Source of the DNA: Zunongwangia sp. HGR-M22
GTDB taxonomy: Bacteria; Bacteroidota; Bacteroidia; Flavobacteriales; Flavobacteriaceae
Length of the DNA stretch: 64,000 nucleotides
NCBI RefSeq assembly: GCF_027594425.1
Contig: NZ_CP115159.1
Span: forward strand, 2,689,001 to 2,753,000
Reading direction: 5' to 3'
Positions 10,087-19,795 of this stretch are shown here, one piece after another (position 1 is the first letter of the stretch; every line of letters starts with the position of its first letter). The notes beneath the pieces are model-generated. The model did not search any database and was not told the origin of the DNA. It was given only the letters and a program-made list of their open reading frames with translations. A program made the position numbers and the translations under genes.

Positions 10087-11052
10087 TTATTCAATTATTA
10101 TTTGATCAACTACCTGAATTACGCCATTTACAGCCTGAATATTTGGCGTAGTTATATTAACAACAATTTCATTTTCTAAAATAATTTTCGGGCCGTTATC
10201 TTCGTAAAATTTCAATTGTCTACCACTATTTGCGGTCACATTCAATGTGTCAACAATTGCTTCGGTGCGTATGTTTTCTGCTGAAATAATATGATTTTCA
10301 ATTATCCTTTCTAAAGTATTCTGCGGAATATCACTAATACTCGCATAATCATTAGCTTCTAAAAAGTTTTGAATAGCTTCCTCTGAAGCCTGCAAAATTG
10401 TATAAACTTCTTCTTCAGATCTCAAATCTTCTAAATAATTTCGCGAAGAATTAGCTGAAAGCAAACTATAAAAACTAAGTGCTGATTCTTCCTGACTTAC
10501 CAACAAAAAATCATCAATCTTAGGTAAAGATAAAAATGTTTTTATAGGATTTAAATATCCATTATCAAGTTTAATATTAGCTTGGGCGATTACAACCTCT
10601 GCTTCATTATTTATATAAAAAATATGATCTGCTGTAGACGTATACATACTTAGTAAGCGATCTGATGCATTCCCTATGGCTAAGCTTCTAATATAGCCGT
10701 CAGGAAACTCACCCAACGTTATAGCACCTGGTTGAACATGATAACGTAAATAATTTTCTAATGCATCTAGGGGTACATCATTAATATTGGTAAAATCATT
10801 ATCAGATAAAAAGCTATTAAAAGCTGCGTTAGTAGGCGCAAAAATCGTGAACTGCTGTGTCGTGTTTAAAAGGGAATCTAATCCAGTACGATTTAGACCG
10901 GCTGCCAACACCGAATAATTTGAATTATTCAAAAGAAAATTGCTAATTGTGTTTTCAGCTATATTTACATCTCCAGGATCATCTGAAGTACCACATGAAA
11001 AAAATGATGAACACAAAACAAAAAATAGTACGATCTTTGATAATTTCAGCAT
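10087..11052 (-). CDS. fasciclin (FAS1) domain lipoprotein
   Basis: A 321-residue protein with a lipoprotein signal ending FFSC at Cys20. Two FAS1 domains follow, at about 36-170 and 175-321. The first carries the typical H1 motif FTIFAPTNAAFNSF; the second is more divergent but ends with the H2-like VNGVIQVVDQII. FAS1 domains mediate adhesion or small-ligand binding at the cell surface. The role here is unknown beyond envelope localisation. It is transcribed divergently from the MORN-repeat gene, 92 nt away. Confidence 0.9.
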   Translation of the reverse strand: MLKLSKIVLFFVLCSSFFSCGTSDDPGDVNIAENTISNFLLNNSNYSVLAAGLNRTGLDSLLNTTQQFTIFAPTNAAFNSFLSDNDFTNINDVPLDALENYLRYHVQPGAITLGEFPDGYIRSLAIGNASDRLLSMYTSTADHIFYINNEAEVVIAQANIKLDNGYLNPIKTFLSLPKIDDFLLVSQEESALSFYSLLSANSSRNYLEDLRSEEEVYTILQASEEAIQNFLEANDYASISDIPQNTLERIIENHIISAENIRTEAIVDTLNVTANSGRQLKFYEDNGPKIILENEIVVNITTPNIQAVNGVIQVVDQIIIE

Positions 11053-11144
11053 AGATTCATCGATATTTATATTTGATGGAGACTAAAATAAGTAGAGAAT
11101 AATTAATATTTGTGTAATATCTGTTAATTTGAAAACCCCAATTT

Positions 11145-11807
11145 ATGAACGTATCACTTAACTTAAAAAAGATAAATATTTCTAAGCTCGCCATAGTGAC
11201 GATACTTTTATTTTTTTTCCAAGGTCTAATTGCTCAGGAAGGCCCTAATCAAAAAGATGCCCAAGGCAAAAGAGATGGCTTATGGAAAGTAAATTTTCCA
11301 GGAACCAACCAAACAAAGTTTGAAGGAGTCTTTAATCATGGTAAAGAAACAGGAAAATTTAAGTTTTACAAACAAGGTTATGATCAACACCCAAGCGCTA
11401 TTATGGATTTTGAAACCGGTAGTGATTCGGTTGCTGTAAAATACTACACCCAGAAGGGCGAAGTAATTAGCGAAGGAATGATGTTAAATAAAAAACGCGC
11501 AGGGAAATGGACTATTTACCATCATGAAAGCGATCAAATAATGATGTCTGAATTCTACAAAGATGGAAAATTAGATGGTCCTCAAACCACTTATTTTAAA
11601 AATGGAAAGATTGGTGAAAAAACAAATTATAAAAACGATATTAAGAACGGAAAGAGCCAGATTTACGCAGATAACGGCCAGCTCTTACAAGATTTAAACT
11701 ATAAAAATGGAGAATTAGATGGTCACCAAACCTATTATAATCCGGCAGGCGAATGGGTTGCCGAAGGTGATTATGATAATGGCAGACGAATTGAAGATCA
11801 AAATTGA
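11145..11807 (+). CDS. secreted MORN-repeat (YwqK-like) protein
   Basis: This 220-residue protein has an N-terminal signal peptide (LAIVTILLFFFQGLIAQ). It then carries tandem MORN-like repeats of the form G-x-W-x-x-Y-x-x-x-G, for example GLWKVNF, GKWTIYH, DGPQTTYFKNG, NGKSQIYADNG and DGHQTYYNPAG. Databases often label such proteins YwqK-family antitoxins, but nothing here suggests a toxin partner. A periplasmic or surface structural role is more plausible. The start gives a proper n-region before the signal core. Confidence 0.85.
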   Translation: MNVSLNLKKINISKLAIVTILLFFFQGLIAQEGPNQKDAQGKRDGLWKVNFPGTNQTKFEGVFNHGKETGKFKFYKQGYDQHPSAIMDFETGSDSVAVKYYTQKGEVISEGMMLNKKRAGKWTIYHHESDQIMMSEFYKDGKLDGPQTTYFKNGKIGEKTNYKNDIKNGKSQIYADNGQLLQDLNYKNGELDGHQTYYNPAGEWVAEGDYDNGRRIEDQN

Positions 11808-11860
11808 TTAAAATAAGCTATTTTATATTTGATTTTTAGATATTAAAATACGACAAATAC

Positions 11861-11886
11861 AAAGGTGGCTTTCGTCACCTTTTTTT
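11861..11886 (+). terminator. terminator after the MORN-repeat gene
   Basis: A 7-bp stem AAAGGTG/CACCTTT with an 8-nt loop runs into seven T residues. It lies 53 nt after the stop. Confidence 0.75.
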
Positions 11887-11892
11887 ATTTCG

Positions 11893-11900
11893 TAATTTTG
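11893..11900 (+). promoter_or_regulatory. candidate -7 box upstream of mnmA
   Basis: TAATTTTG is an exact match to the Bacteroidota -7 consensus TAnnTTTG, 65 nt before the mnmA start and just after the previous terminator. I see no clean TTTG -33 box at the right spacing, so the call is tentative. Confidence 0.4.
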
Positions 11901-11965
11901 TACACTTTATTTCGACTTTATAATCGATCAATCCAAAAAGGCTTGGTCTATCAAGTTTAATTTCT

Positions 11966-13153
11966 ATGAAAAAAGTTGTAGTAGGACTCTCGGGTGGTGT
12001 AGATAGTAGTGTTTCAGCATATCTTTTAAAAGAACAAGGATACGAGGTTATTGGATTATTCATGAAGAACTGGCATGATGATTCTGTTACCATTTCAGAC
12101 GAATGTCCTTGGTTAGAAGATAGCAATGATGCAATGATCGTTGCTGAAAAATTGGGTATTCCATTCCAGACGGTAGATCTAAGCGAGCAATACAAAGAGC
12201 GCATTGTAGATTACATGTTTAATGAATACGAACGTGGTAGAACACCTAATCCAGATGTACTGTGTAATCGTGAGATTAAGTTTGATGTTTTTATGAAGAT
12301 TGCTTTGTCTCTAGGCGCAGATTATGTGGCTACAGGTCATTATTGCCGAAAAGCAGCGTTTGAAACTAATGGAGAAACTACCTATCAATTATTATCTGGG
12401 AAAGATAATAATAAAGACCAGTCTTATTTTCTTTGTCAATTAACTCAGGAGCAACTTTCTAAAACCTTGTTCCCTATTGGCGAACTTCAAAAATCTGAAG
12501 TTCGAAAAATAGCTACAGAACAAGAACTTATTACGGCAGATAAAAAAGACTCACAAGGTCTTTGTTTTATAGGAAAAGTTCGTCTTCCAGATTTTCTTCA
12601 GCAGAAACTAAAGGCTAAAGAAGGTAATATTATAGAAATTAAATCGGATATCGCAACTTATAAAAATGATATTCCTGAATTTGAATCTAAAATTGAAGAA
12701 TTGAAATTTCTTGCTCGAAAACACCAATATCAACCCAATGATGGGAAAATAGTTGGTAAACATCAGGGTGCGCATTATTTCACCAAAGGACAACGTAAAG
12801 GTTTGGCCGTTGGCGGAACACCAGAGCCGCTTTTCGTAATAGATACCGATGTTGAAGAAAATGTAATTTATACGGGGCAGGGAAAAAATCATCCAGGGAT
12901 TTATAGAAAAGCACTTTTTATCAACAAAGATGAAGTGCATTGGGTTCGTGAAGATTTACGATTAAAAACAGATGAAACCAAAAAAATAAAAGCGAGGATT
13001 CGATACCGACAGCCTTTACAGGATACTACGCTACATCAAACTGAGCATGGCATGTATGTAGTTTTCGAAGAGCCGCAAGCTTCTATTACTGAAGGTCAAT
13101 TTGTCGCCTGGTATGAAGGTGAAGAATTATTAGGATCTGGAGTAATTTCTTAA
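11966..13153 (+). CDS. mnmA: tRNA-specific 2-thiouridylase MnmA
   Basis: A 395-residue enzyme that adds the 2-thio group to U34 of Lys, Glu and Gln tRNAs, using ATP and a persulfide relay. The PP-loop [16 protein letters not shown] is at residues 5-20. The catalytic pair is Cys100 ([12 protein letters not shown]) and Cys200 ([10 protein letters not shown]). An insertion of about 45 residues after Cys200 (roughly 212-255), compared with E. coli MnmA, is usual for Bacteroidota and explains the extra length. The nitronate monooxygenase-like gene starts 20 nt downstream and probably shares the transcript. Confidence 0.97.
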   Translation: MKKVVVGLSGGVDSSVSAYLLKEQGYEVIGLFMKNWHDDSVTISDECPWLEDSNDAMIVAEKLGIPFQTVDLSEQYKERIVDYMFNEYERGRTPNPDVLCNREIKFDVFMKIALSLGADYVATGHYCRKAAFETNGETTYQLLSGKDNNKDQSYFLCQLTQEQLSKTLFPIGELQKSEVRKIATEQELITADKKDSQGLCFIGKVRLPDFLQQKLKAKEGNIIEIKSDIATYKNDIPEFESKIEELKFLARKHQYQPNDGKIVGKHQGAHYFTKGQRKGLAVGGTPEPLFVIDTDVEENVIYTGQGKNHPGIYRKALFINKDEVHWVREDLRLKTDETKKIKARIRYRQPLQDTTLHQTEHGMYVVFEEPQASITEGQFVAWYEGEELLGSGVIS

Positions 13154-13173
13154 ATTTCAGAAAATAACCTGCA

Positions 13174-14127
13174 ATGTCTACAAATAGGATCACTCAGCTT
13201 TTCAAAGTAAAATATCCACTTATCCAGGCCGGAATGGTTTGGGCAAGTGGCTGGAAACTGGCTAGTGCTGTGAGCAACGCTGGCGGATTGGGAATTATTG
13301 GTGCAGGTTCTATGTATCCTGAAGTTCTTAAAGAACATATCCTAAAATATAAGAAAGCTACAAATAAACCTTTTGCCGTTAATGTGCCGCTTCTCTACCC
13401 CAATGCTGAAGAGATTATGCGCATTATAGTTGAAGAAAAAGTTCCTATAGTTTTTACTTCTGCCGGAAATCCTAAAACCTGGACAAAACATTTACAGGAA
13501 AACGGAATTGTTGTAGTGCATGTCGTGAGTAGCGTAAAATTTGCATTGAAATCTCAGGAAGCTGGAGTAGATGCTATTGTTGCTGAAGGTTTTGAAGCTG
13601 GTGGCCATAATGGAAGAGATGAAACTACAACCTTCACGCTCATCCCGATGGTAAAAGAAAAAATTGAGATTCCGCTTATCGCAGCAGGTGGAATCGCAAC
13701 TGGTCGCGGGATGTTGGCAGCAATGGTTTTAGGCGCCGATGCAGTACAGATTGGGAGTAGATTTGTAGCTTCAAAAGAAGCTTCTTCTCATATCAATTTC
13801 AAAGAAATGGTTGTTGAAGCGCAGGAAGGCGATACCAAATTAACCTTAAAAGAGCTTGCGCCGGTAAGATTATTAAAAAATAAATTTTTTCAGGATATAG
13901 AAACTCTTTATGCTGAACACGCTTCTAAAGAAGATTTAAAACAACTATTAGGTCGTGCCAGAGCAAAGAAAGGAATGTTTGAAGGTGATTTAGAAGAAGG
14001 TGAACTTGAAATTGGTCAAATTTCAGGATTAATAAATACCATTAAACCGGCTGCCGAGATTGTAAACGAAATTATTGAAGAATTTGAAATGGTCAAAAAC
14101 GATATGTCTAAAATCAATTTGAAATAA
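13174..14127 (+). CDS. nitronate monooxygenase family FMN enzyme
   Basis: A 317-residue TIM-barrel flavoprotein of the nitronate monooxygenase / 2-nitropropane dioxygenase family. The N-terminal YPLIQAGMVWASG matches the family FMN-binding start. The phosphate-binding glycines are in IPLIAAGGIATGRG and GADAVQIGSRF, and GFEAGGHNGRD carries the His conserved in the active site. The family oxidises nitronates to aldehydes or ketones and probably detoxifies propionate 3-nitronate; the actual substrate here is unproved. Its 3' end overlaps the convergent minus-strand gene by 14 nt. Confidence 0.9.
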   Translation: MSTNRITQLFKVKYPLIQAGMVWASGWKLASAVSNAGGLGIIGAGSMYPEVLKEHILKYKKATNKPFAVNVPLLYPNAEEIMRIIVEEKVPIVFTSAGNPKTWTKHLQENGIVVVHVVSSVKFALKSQEAGVDAIVAEGFEAGGHNGRDETTTFTLIPMVKEKIEIPLIAAGGIATGRGMLAAMVLGADAVQIGSRFVASKEASSHINFKEMVVEAQEGDTKLTLKELAPVRLLKNKFFQDIETLYAEHASKEDLKQLLGRARAKKGMFEGDLEEGELEIGQISGLINTIKPAAEIVNEIIEEFEMVKNDMSKINLK

Positions 14128-16837
14128 CCTTATCCCTATCTTTTACCGGATATAAAAATTCTTTATATCCAATTTGGCCATTTTCAGTAATAACTTCTAT
14201 AATTACTAAAACTTCTTTCACATCATCAGGATTGTAAAATGAGATTTCTGCGGGAGTTTCGCCTGTATGTTTTACTTGAGGATTCCAATAAATCACGGTT
14301 CTAAGATCTGGTTCCTCACTTTCTAGCCGATCTTTATTTTGGTAATTAGGTTGATAAAACGTTTTTGATGTTGCAAAACCATTAACCGATGTTCTTAAAA
14401 TACCTTTAGGCTTTTGTGCTCCAAAAATTCCTTTTTTACCATGTGTATATATTGCAATGACATCACCCTGCGGTGGAATTTCTAAGGGATTGGCGTATGG
14501 ATAAGCTTCGGTATATAATCTTGAAAAGTTATTAGCAAATCGGATAATTTCAACACTTTTAACTTCACTTGGCGGAATATTGGGAATCAATGGATAATTG
14601 AGGTTATTCACCACTATCCCATCGATCATCATAATAGTGACACCAGCGCCACTCATAACTTTTGCTCGCAAAGCTGCGCCAGGTTCCTGGATATCACGCT
14701 GAATTTGTATATCTTCTGGAAAATTAAACAATAAAACACTGTAAAGACCATAGGACCAACCTTTTTCTTTTTCCTGAATATCACTTCCTTTTATCACAAC
14801 ATCTGGTTTCCCGGCAAGATCTGCCGTTTTCTGTCGTTCTTCAGTCATATCATAAGCTTCCAAAACAACTTCATCCAATTCGGTTATTCCTTCAGCGATC
14901 TCATAACTATTTATTTTTTGCATGTTTTGGCGTTCATGCTTTATAATTTCAGAATAGACACTGTCTGGCTTTTCGATTTTTAAACGTTCCTGAAAAGAAA
15001 TTGAAGGTGGTTCATTTGGAATGAGCTCAACATCAAAATTCCTCTTGCTGCCGTTCTTTTTACTCTGAATCACAACTTCATTAGAATTATCCTGTAAATT
15101 GTCAATATTGAAATAAAAATAACCAAGACTGTCCGTTTTACTAGTTTGAAGGATAGGAGTATCTCCAAAAGACATTAGCGACATTTCCACATTTTCTTTA
15201 GGCTTCTGGAACAAAGCACTTTTTACCCGGCCTTCTATCGTTAAAATAGGTTCAACATTAAAATCGAATGAAACAGCAGTTGTGTCGTATTTATAATTTC
15301 GCCATCCCTGAGTAAGTAATAAAACATCAATATCTCGAAACCTGTAAGCATCGTCCCTATTAAAATAAAATCCAGGATCTTCAATCTCGCCTCGAAGTTC
15401 AGAAGTAAGATAAAAATAAGGCAAAATCGAATTCCGTTTCTTATAACTATTTCGCAAATGATCATTGGCTATAGATAAAACCGAAAATTCTGCTTCCACA
15501 GGATTTCCGTTTTTATCTTTTACTGCGATACTAAGATTGGTCTTTTCTCGTGCGTGATATTCTTTTTGATCGCCCATTACTTCTATTGAAATTGCATCCT
15601 TAGATAAATCATTAAAAAATAAGCGTTCTGCTACTGGATTTTGATTTGCATCCAAAAGTGTAAAACAGTTTATCCCTGAAGGAAATTTGTCTGAGGATAC
15701 AAAGGTTTTAAATTGGCCATTGGTAATTTTACCTTTAATGTAAAACATATTTAAACCTCTAAAACTGCATCGAATTTTTAGGGAATCGGTAGTTTGTGTA
15801 GTAGTAGCAATAAAACCTATACGATTTCCCGTTTTTCGCACTGAAAGTGTAGCGCCCTTCTCAACTGCCTTAGGAACTTTATAAGTTGCCACCTTACCTT
15901 CAGTATTAGTAATTTTGGCTATATAATCTTTATTTTTTTGAGGTTGAAAAATAATCATTCCCATTCCCAAATCATTCGTTTTAAAGGATGTTATACTGTC
16001 AAGATCTTCATCTAGTATAATTCCTTCTGTATAGCGGCCATAGCCTTTAAAATCTAAAGCCTTTATTCCTAAGACATTTTTGTGATCGGTTAACATTTTT
16101 CCACTTTCCGGTAGAAATTGTAAGTCTATTTTCTCTTTTTCCAGACTTACCGTTCTGTTGGCGTTAAATCCATTTTCAGTAAATAGCTCGATACTTACAA
16201 ATGATGGATCATCAAGAAGTTCATAATCTAAAACAAAACGATCATTGTTCTTCTTTAGTTGTATTGAATCTGTCTTATTGCCGTCAAAATTTAAACCTAC
16301 AAAAATTTTTCGGCCCTGTAAACTATCTAATTTTTCAGGTTGAATTATAGCTTTTAGAAAATCACCTTCTTTTTTCTTGACAATTTCAACATTAGTAATA
16401 ATCTCTTCATTATTTGAAGATTTTGGATGAACATTTATATATTTTGAATACATAAAATCTTGCCCAAAATTGCGATTCCATTGGGTATATGCTCGAATTT
16501 GATAGAGTCCTTCTGAAATTTGGCGTGGGAGGTCAAAATAATTATGCCCTGAACCATTTACAATTTTCAATAATTTGTGGCTTATAATTTGATGCTCCGG
16601 ATCTATTAAATCTACATGCAAAACCCCAGAACGTTCTGATGGTTTATGATCAATATTATTAAGCACCAAAGCTTTAAACCAAATAGTGGTTTCTTTTAAA
16701 TAATGATCACGATCGGTTTGTAAATAGATCTTTTCAGCATACACTGCATCTGAAACTATTCTGTCCTGTTGAGCAATTAAGGGTAGGTTGAACAAGGCTA
16801 GACAGATACCTAAAATGAAGTACTGTTTTAATTGCAT
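14114..16837 (-). CDS. secreted MG2-like / TonB plug-domain protein without a barrel
   Basis: This 907-residue protein has a signal peptide (YFILGICLALFNLPLIAQ). A macroglobulin-like beta domain follows (AEKIYLQTDRDHYLKETTIWFKA, typical of MG2 in Bacteroidota). Further beta-rich modules follow, including a carboxypeptidase-regulatory-like repeat (about 525-600). Near 680-790 lies a TonB plug-like segment (VTIMMIDGIVVNN, then VKSVEIIRFAN). No outer-membrane beta-barrel follows. Such proteins are frequent in Flavobacteriia; their function is unknown but probably lies at the outer membrane or in the periplasm. The 14-nt tail overlap with the plus-strand gene is unusual but both frames are intact. 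Confidence 0.82.
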   Translation of the reverse strand: MQLKQYFILGICLALFNLPLIAQQDRIVSDAVYAEKIYLQTDRDHYLKETTIWFKALVLNNIDHKPSERSGVLHVDLIDPEHQIISHKLLKIVNGSGHNYFDLPRQISEGLYQIRAYTQWNRNFGQDFMYSKYINVHPKSSNNEEIITNVEIVKKKEGDFLKAIIQPEKLDSLQGRKIFVGLNFDGNKTDSIQLKKNNDRFVLDYELLDDPSFVSIELFTENGFNANRTVSLEKEKIDLQFLPESGKMLTDHKNVLGIKALDFKGYGRYTEGIILDEDLDSITSFKTNDLGMGMIIFQPQKNKDYIAKITNTEGKVATYKVPKAVEKGATLSVRKTGNRIGFIATTTQTTDSLKIRCSFRGLNMFYIKGKITNGQFKTFVSSDKFPSGINCFTLLDANQNPVAERLFFNDLSKDAISIEVMGDQKEYHAREKTNLSIAVKDKNGNPVEAEFSVLSIANDHLRNSYKKRNSILPYFYLTSELRGEIEDPGFYFNRDDAYRFRDIDVLLLTQGWRNYKYDTTAVSFDFNVEPILTIEGRVKSALFQKPKENVEMSLMSFGDTPILQTSKTDSLGYFYFNIDNLQDNSNEVVIQSKKNGSKRNFDVELIPNEPPSISFQERLKIEKPDSVYSEIIKHERQNMQKINSYEIAEGITELDEVVLEAYDMTEERQKTADLAGKPDVVIKGSDIQEKEKGWSYGLYSVLLFNFPEDIQIQRDIQEPGAALRAKVMSGAGVTIMMIDGIVVNNLNYPLIPNIPPSEVKSVEIIRFANNFSRLYTEAYPYANPLEIPPQGDVIAIYTHGKKGIFGAQKPKGILRTSVNGFATSKTFYQPNYQNKDRLESEEPDLRTVIYWNPQVKHTGETPAEISFYNPDDVKEVLVIIEVITENGQIGYKEFLYPVKDRDKVISN

Positions 16838-16909
16838 AGCAATGGTAAAGTCTAAATATACAAATTAGAATATAAAGACTAGTATTTCAGCAATTTAAAA
16901 ACAGCAATA

Positions 16910-16964
16910 AAAAAAACTTCGATAATAATTTTGACTTTTTTTGCCAAACTACTATCGAAGTTTT
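16910..16964 (-). terminator. long-loop terminator for the small membrane protein gene
   Basis: A perfect 12-bp stem (16913-16924 with 16953-16964) flanks a 28-nt loop. Read on the minus strand it is followed by a T run, placing it 38 nt after the stop of the gene ending at 17002. Confidence 0.65.
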
Positions 16965-17001
16965 AGCGTAAAATCCCTAACTGAACAGGGATACGCGAAA
17001 A

Positions 17002-17262
17002 TTAATATTGTGAACCGGCACCGGCCAGTATCGCCATTCCGCCAAGAAAAACAAAAAAGATAATGGCTAAAATGATAAATATGGCATATAGCAATAACAT
17101 TCCTTTAGCCCAGTTGCTACGGGTATGATTTAAATCAGCGCCAAATGCCCAAACTAACAACATAACGATACCAATAAACGGAACACCCGCTACGAAAATA
17201 TAAAGCGCCCATTTTTTTGGTGAAATATAATTAGATTGTTTTGGTTGATTGTAGACTTCCAT
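17002..17262 (-). CDS. small two-helix membrane protein
   Basis: An 86-residue protein of unrecognised family. A basic N-terminus (QSNYISPKKW) precedes two strongly hydrophobic helices, about 20-42 and 53-80, separated by a short polar loop (GADLNHTRSNWAKG). It ends in a Gly/Ala-rich tail. Probably an inner-membrane protein. It is a separate transcription unit, with a hairpin terminator downstream and 115 nt to the gene upstream on the same strand. Confidence 0.75.
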   Translation of the reverse strand: MEVYNQPKQSNYISPKKWALYIFVAGVPFIGIVMLLVWAFGADLNHTRSNWAKGMLLLYAIFIILAIIFFVFLGGMAILAGAGSQY

Positions 17263-17377
17263 TAACTTTGGTTTTATTTATAAATTTAGAGATGCAAGCT
17301 ATGATATAGTAGCCTGATTCTAATGCAAATTTTATGGTTTTATTTTAATCTGTGAAACCTAAAAAAGAGCAGCAAAA

Positions 17378-17779
17378 TTATGCGTAAATAAACTGAATAT
17401 CTTTTTCAATATCAGGATGTAAACTGTAAAACACGGGACAGGTCTTAGCCGCATTCTGTAAAATTTTTCTATCCTTTTCGTCTAAATTTTCTGCTAAGGT
17501 GAGTTTAACTTCTATTTTCGAAATACGCCTAGGTTCACTAGCCATAGTCTTGGTAACTTCCGCAGTGGCTCCTTTAATAGAAATTTGCATTGCTTCGGCC
17601 TTTATTCCCATAATGGTGAGCATGCAAGTCGCTAGTGCAGTAGCTACGGCATCTGTTGGTGAAAAAGATTCTCCCAGGCCATGATTATCTACTGGAGCAT
17701 CTGTAATTATTTTAGTACTGCTTTGCAGATGTTCTGCTTCAGTCCTTAAATTCCCTAAGTATGTTACTTTTGCTGTCAT
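17378..17779 (-). CDS. OsmC family protein
   Basis: A 133-residue protein of the OsmC/Ohr family with the two conserved redox cysteines Cys52 (LATCMLTIMG) and Cys114 (KTCPVFYSL). Family members reduce organic hydroperoxides through these cysteines. The sequence is closer to the OsmC-like YhfA type than to Ohr. It overlaps the 3' end of the LysM gene by 41 nt in another frame, so the two are probably co-translated. The length is normal. Confidence 0.9.
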   Translation of the reverse strand: MTAKVTYLGNLRTEAEHLQSSTKIITDAPVDNHGLGESFSPTDAVATALATCMLTIMGIKAEAMQISIKGATAEVTKTMASEPRRISKIEVKLTLAENLDEKDRKILQNAAKTCPVFYSLHPDIEKDIQFIYA

Positions 17780-19757
17780 CGGCTATTTGTAAAGTTAAGT
17801 CTGGATTTATCTGAAGAATATAAACGGCTTTATTTCTAAATCCACCACCTGGTTGTGGTTCGTATAAAAATTTATTTTCGTTGTATTCCGTAAACACTTT
17901 TAAATCTTTGAAAGAAGAATAAATATCTTTAGATGCCGTTAACCTTAATAAAACATCCATTGTTAAATCATAACCTCTTACCGCATATTGATTAGGCGTT
18001 ACCCCAAATTCATCTTTGTATTTCTCTAGAAATTCTGTCGATAGCTCTGGATCATATTCTTTATCTAAAGAGGGATAATGAAAACATAACTTGCCTAAAT
18101 CTATATTAGAAATACTTTCGTTATCATAACTATCACTCTTGTTTGTAGTGAATAAGGTGATATCAAGTTCGTCTCTTAAAAGTCGGTTTAAAGCTGAAAC
18201 TGTACTGCTAATAACACCAACGCTGCTTGACTCTAAAATCACCCAGTTTTGTGCAGTTGGTGGCAACACTTTTTTAAGTTCAGCTTCAGAAACATAGCCG
18301 TTACTGGCGTTTATTATTCTTGCTGAAGGAAATATTTGATTAAGCCTATTTCTGGTTTGATACGCATTGGCATCTGCAACGATGACGATATTTTTATCTT
18401 GTCCGAATTTTCGAAGATAATCGATCATCGTATTTTGCATTGTCTCTTTAGTAGGTCGGGCTATAAATAAATTATTCCCTCCCTGCATCTCTTTATCAGA
18501 AAGTGGAGTAAATACAGGAATATTTTCTCTTTTTAAGCGCTGAGCGGCAGCCTCGGTAGTGGCTTGTAAAAATGGGCCAATAACAGCATCTACATTGCTA
18601 AAATCATTGGTATTTATTGTATTGGCAACCTCAGAAGCACTCCTTTTACTATCGTACACTTTCACGTTAGTACTTATTCCCAACTCCTTGGCATCTTCGA
18701 TAGCCATTTTTGCACCACTATAAAAATCAAGGCTTATCCTTAAAACACGATCATCTAAAATCGCATCTTTATAAATATTAGTGGAATCCCGTCGAATTTT
18801 ATCCAAACTATACGGAAGCATAAAGACCAAATTCTTAGGACTGAAGTTAGACAAGGAATCCTTCAAATTTATTTTTTTTCCTTGTAATTCTTCTGCTGCA
18901 CTGGTTAAAGTTGGCTCTACCCAATTATCTGGATCTTGTTCTTCTGGATTAGGTACTTTTAAAACCATTCCCCACTCTAAACCTTCTTTTTCTATGATAG
19001 GATTTAAAGCTAAAATAGAATCCTGAGTGACATGAAAGCGTTGTGCAAGACCAAATAATGTTTCCTGCGGCTTCACTTCATAAAACTCAAATTTCTTGTC
19101 TAATAATACTACCGGCTCTGGAGAAACATTAGTTCCTACCTTCAGCATAATACCAGGTTGCAAAACATCGACCGTTGGATTTAGAGCTTCTAATTCTTTA
19201 ACAGTAAGACCGTATTTTCTGGCAATGCCATATTTGGTTTCCTTTGGTAAAACTACATGCTCTCTTATCTCATTTTCGTCAAATTTTTGCCTTATTTCTT
19301 CTTTTGAAGAATTGCCAGGTTTGGCAATAACGCGATCAATTTTTCTAAAAACTGGAATTCGGATAGTTTCGCCCTTCTGTAATTCTTTTGAATACAGTTG
19401 CTTATTATATCGTTTTATAGCTTCAACTTCAACATTGTATTGCTGCGATAGGCTATAAAGCGTTTCTTTCTTTTTTACTTCATGCTGCTTGAATTCAACC
19501 GGCTCTAAACTAGACGTACCAACTTTAGCTGGCATACCTTTATCTCTTTCTGCAATAGGAATTACCAGCTTAGAAGATTCTTCGATACCATTTTTTGCAT
19601 CTGGATTATATTTGTAAATATCCTCTTCAGAAATATCATAATCCTTGGAAATACTGTAAACAGTTTCTCCTTTTTTTACTGTATGATATTTAAACTCCTG
19701 CGAAAAAGCAGAAATACTTATTATACAGAAAAAACAAATAAAAAAAAGGTATCTCAT
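17739..19757 (-). CDS. LysM repeat protein fused to a type 1 periplasmic-binding-protein domain
   Basis: A 672-residue secreted protein (signal RYLFFICFFCIISISAFSQ). Four LysM modules follow at about 22-66, 88-137, 168-208 and 224-270. Each has the pattern H/Y-x-V-K-x-x-E-T-x-x-x-I/L-S/A and ends xxxKVP. From about 305 a type 1 periplasmic-binding fold begins (MLPYSLDK, then DAVIGPFLQATTEAAAQRL). The LysM modules should anchor it to peptidoglycan while the C-terminal domain binds a ligand or structural partner. It sits 38 nt downstream of guaA and overlaps the OsmC gene, so guaA, LysM and OsmC look like one operon. Confidence 0.9.
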   Translation of the reverse strand: MRYLFFICFFCIISISAFSQEFKYHTVKKGETVYSISKDYDISEEDIYKYNPDAKNGIEESSKLVIPIAERDKGMPAKVGTSSLEPVEFKQHEVKKKETLYSLSQQYNVEVEAIKRYNKQLYSKELQKGETIRIPVFRKIDRVIAKPGNSSKEEIRQKFDENEIREHVVLPKETKYGIARKYGLTVKELEALNPTVDVLQPGIMLKVGTNVSPEPVVLLDKKFEFYEVKPQETLFGLAQRFHVTQDSILALNPIIEKEGLEWGMVLKVPNPEEQDPDNWVEPTLTSAAEELQGKKINLKDSLSNFSPKNLVFMLPYSLDKIRRDSTNIYKDAILDDRVLRISLDFYSGAKMAIEDAKELGISTNVKVYDSKRSASEVANTINTNDFSNVDAVIGPFLQATTEAAAQRLKRENIPVFTPLSDKEMQGGNNLFIARPTKETMQNTMIDYLRKFGQDKNIVIVADANAYQTRNRLNQIFPSARIINASNGYVSEAELKKVLPPTAQNWVILESSSVGVISSTVSALNRLLRDELDITLFTTNKSDSYDNESISNIDLGKLCFHYPSLDKEYDPELSTEFLEKYKDEFGVTPNQYAVRGYDLTMDVLLRLTASKDIYSSFKDLKVFTEYNENKFLYEPQPGGGFRNKAVYILQINPDLTLQIADDSKSNILREFKD

Positions 19758-19795
19758 TTTGTTGAATTTTTGGCTTTATAGGTTCAATACAAATT

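Noticed and set aside
14114-14127. Possible frameshift or mis-assembly where two convergent genes overlap
   Set aside because: Both frames end with ordinary stop codons and family-normal lengths, so a simple tail overlap suffices.
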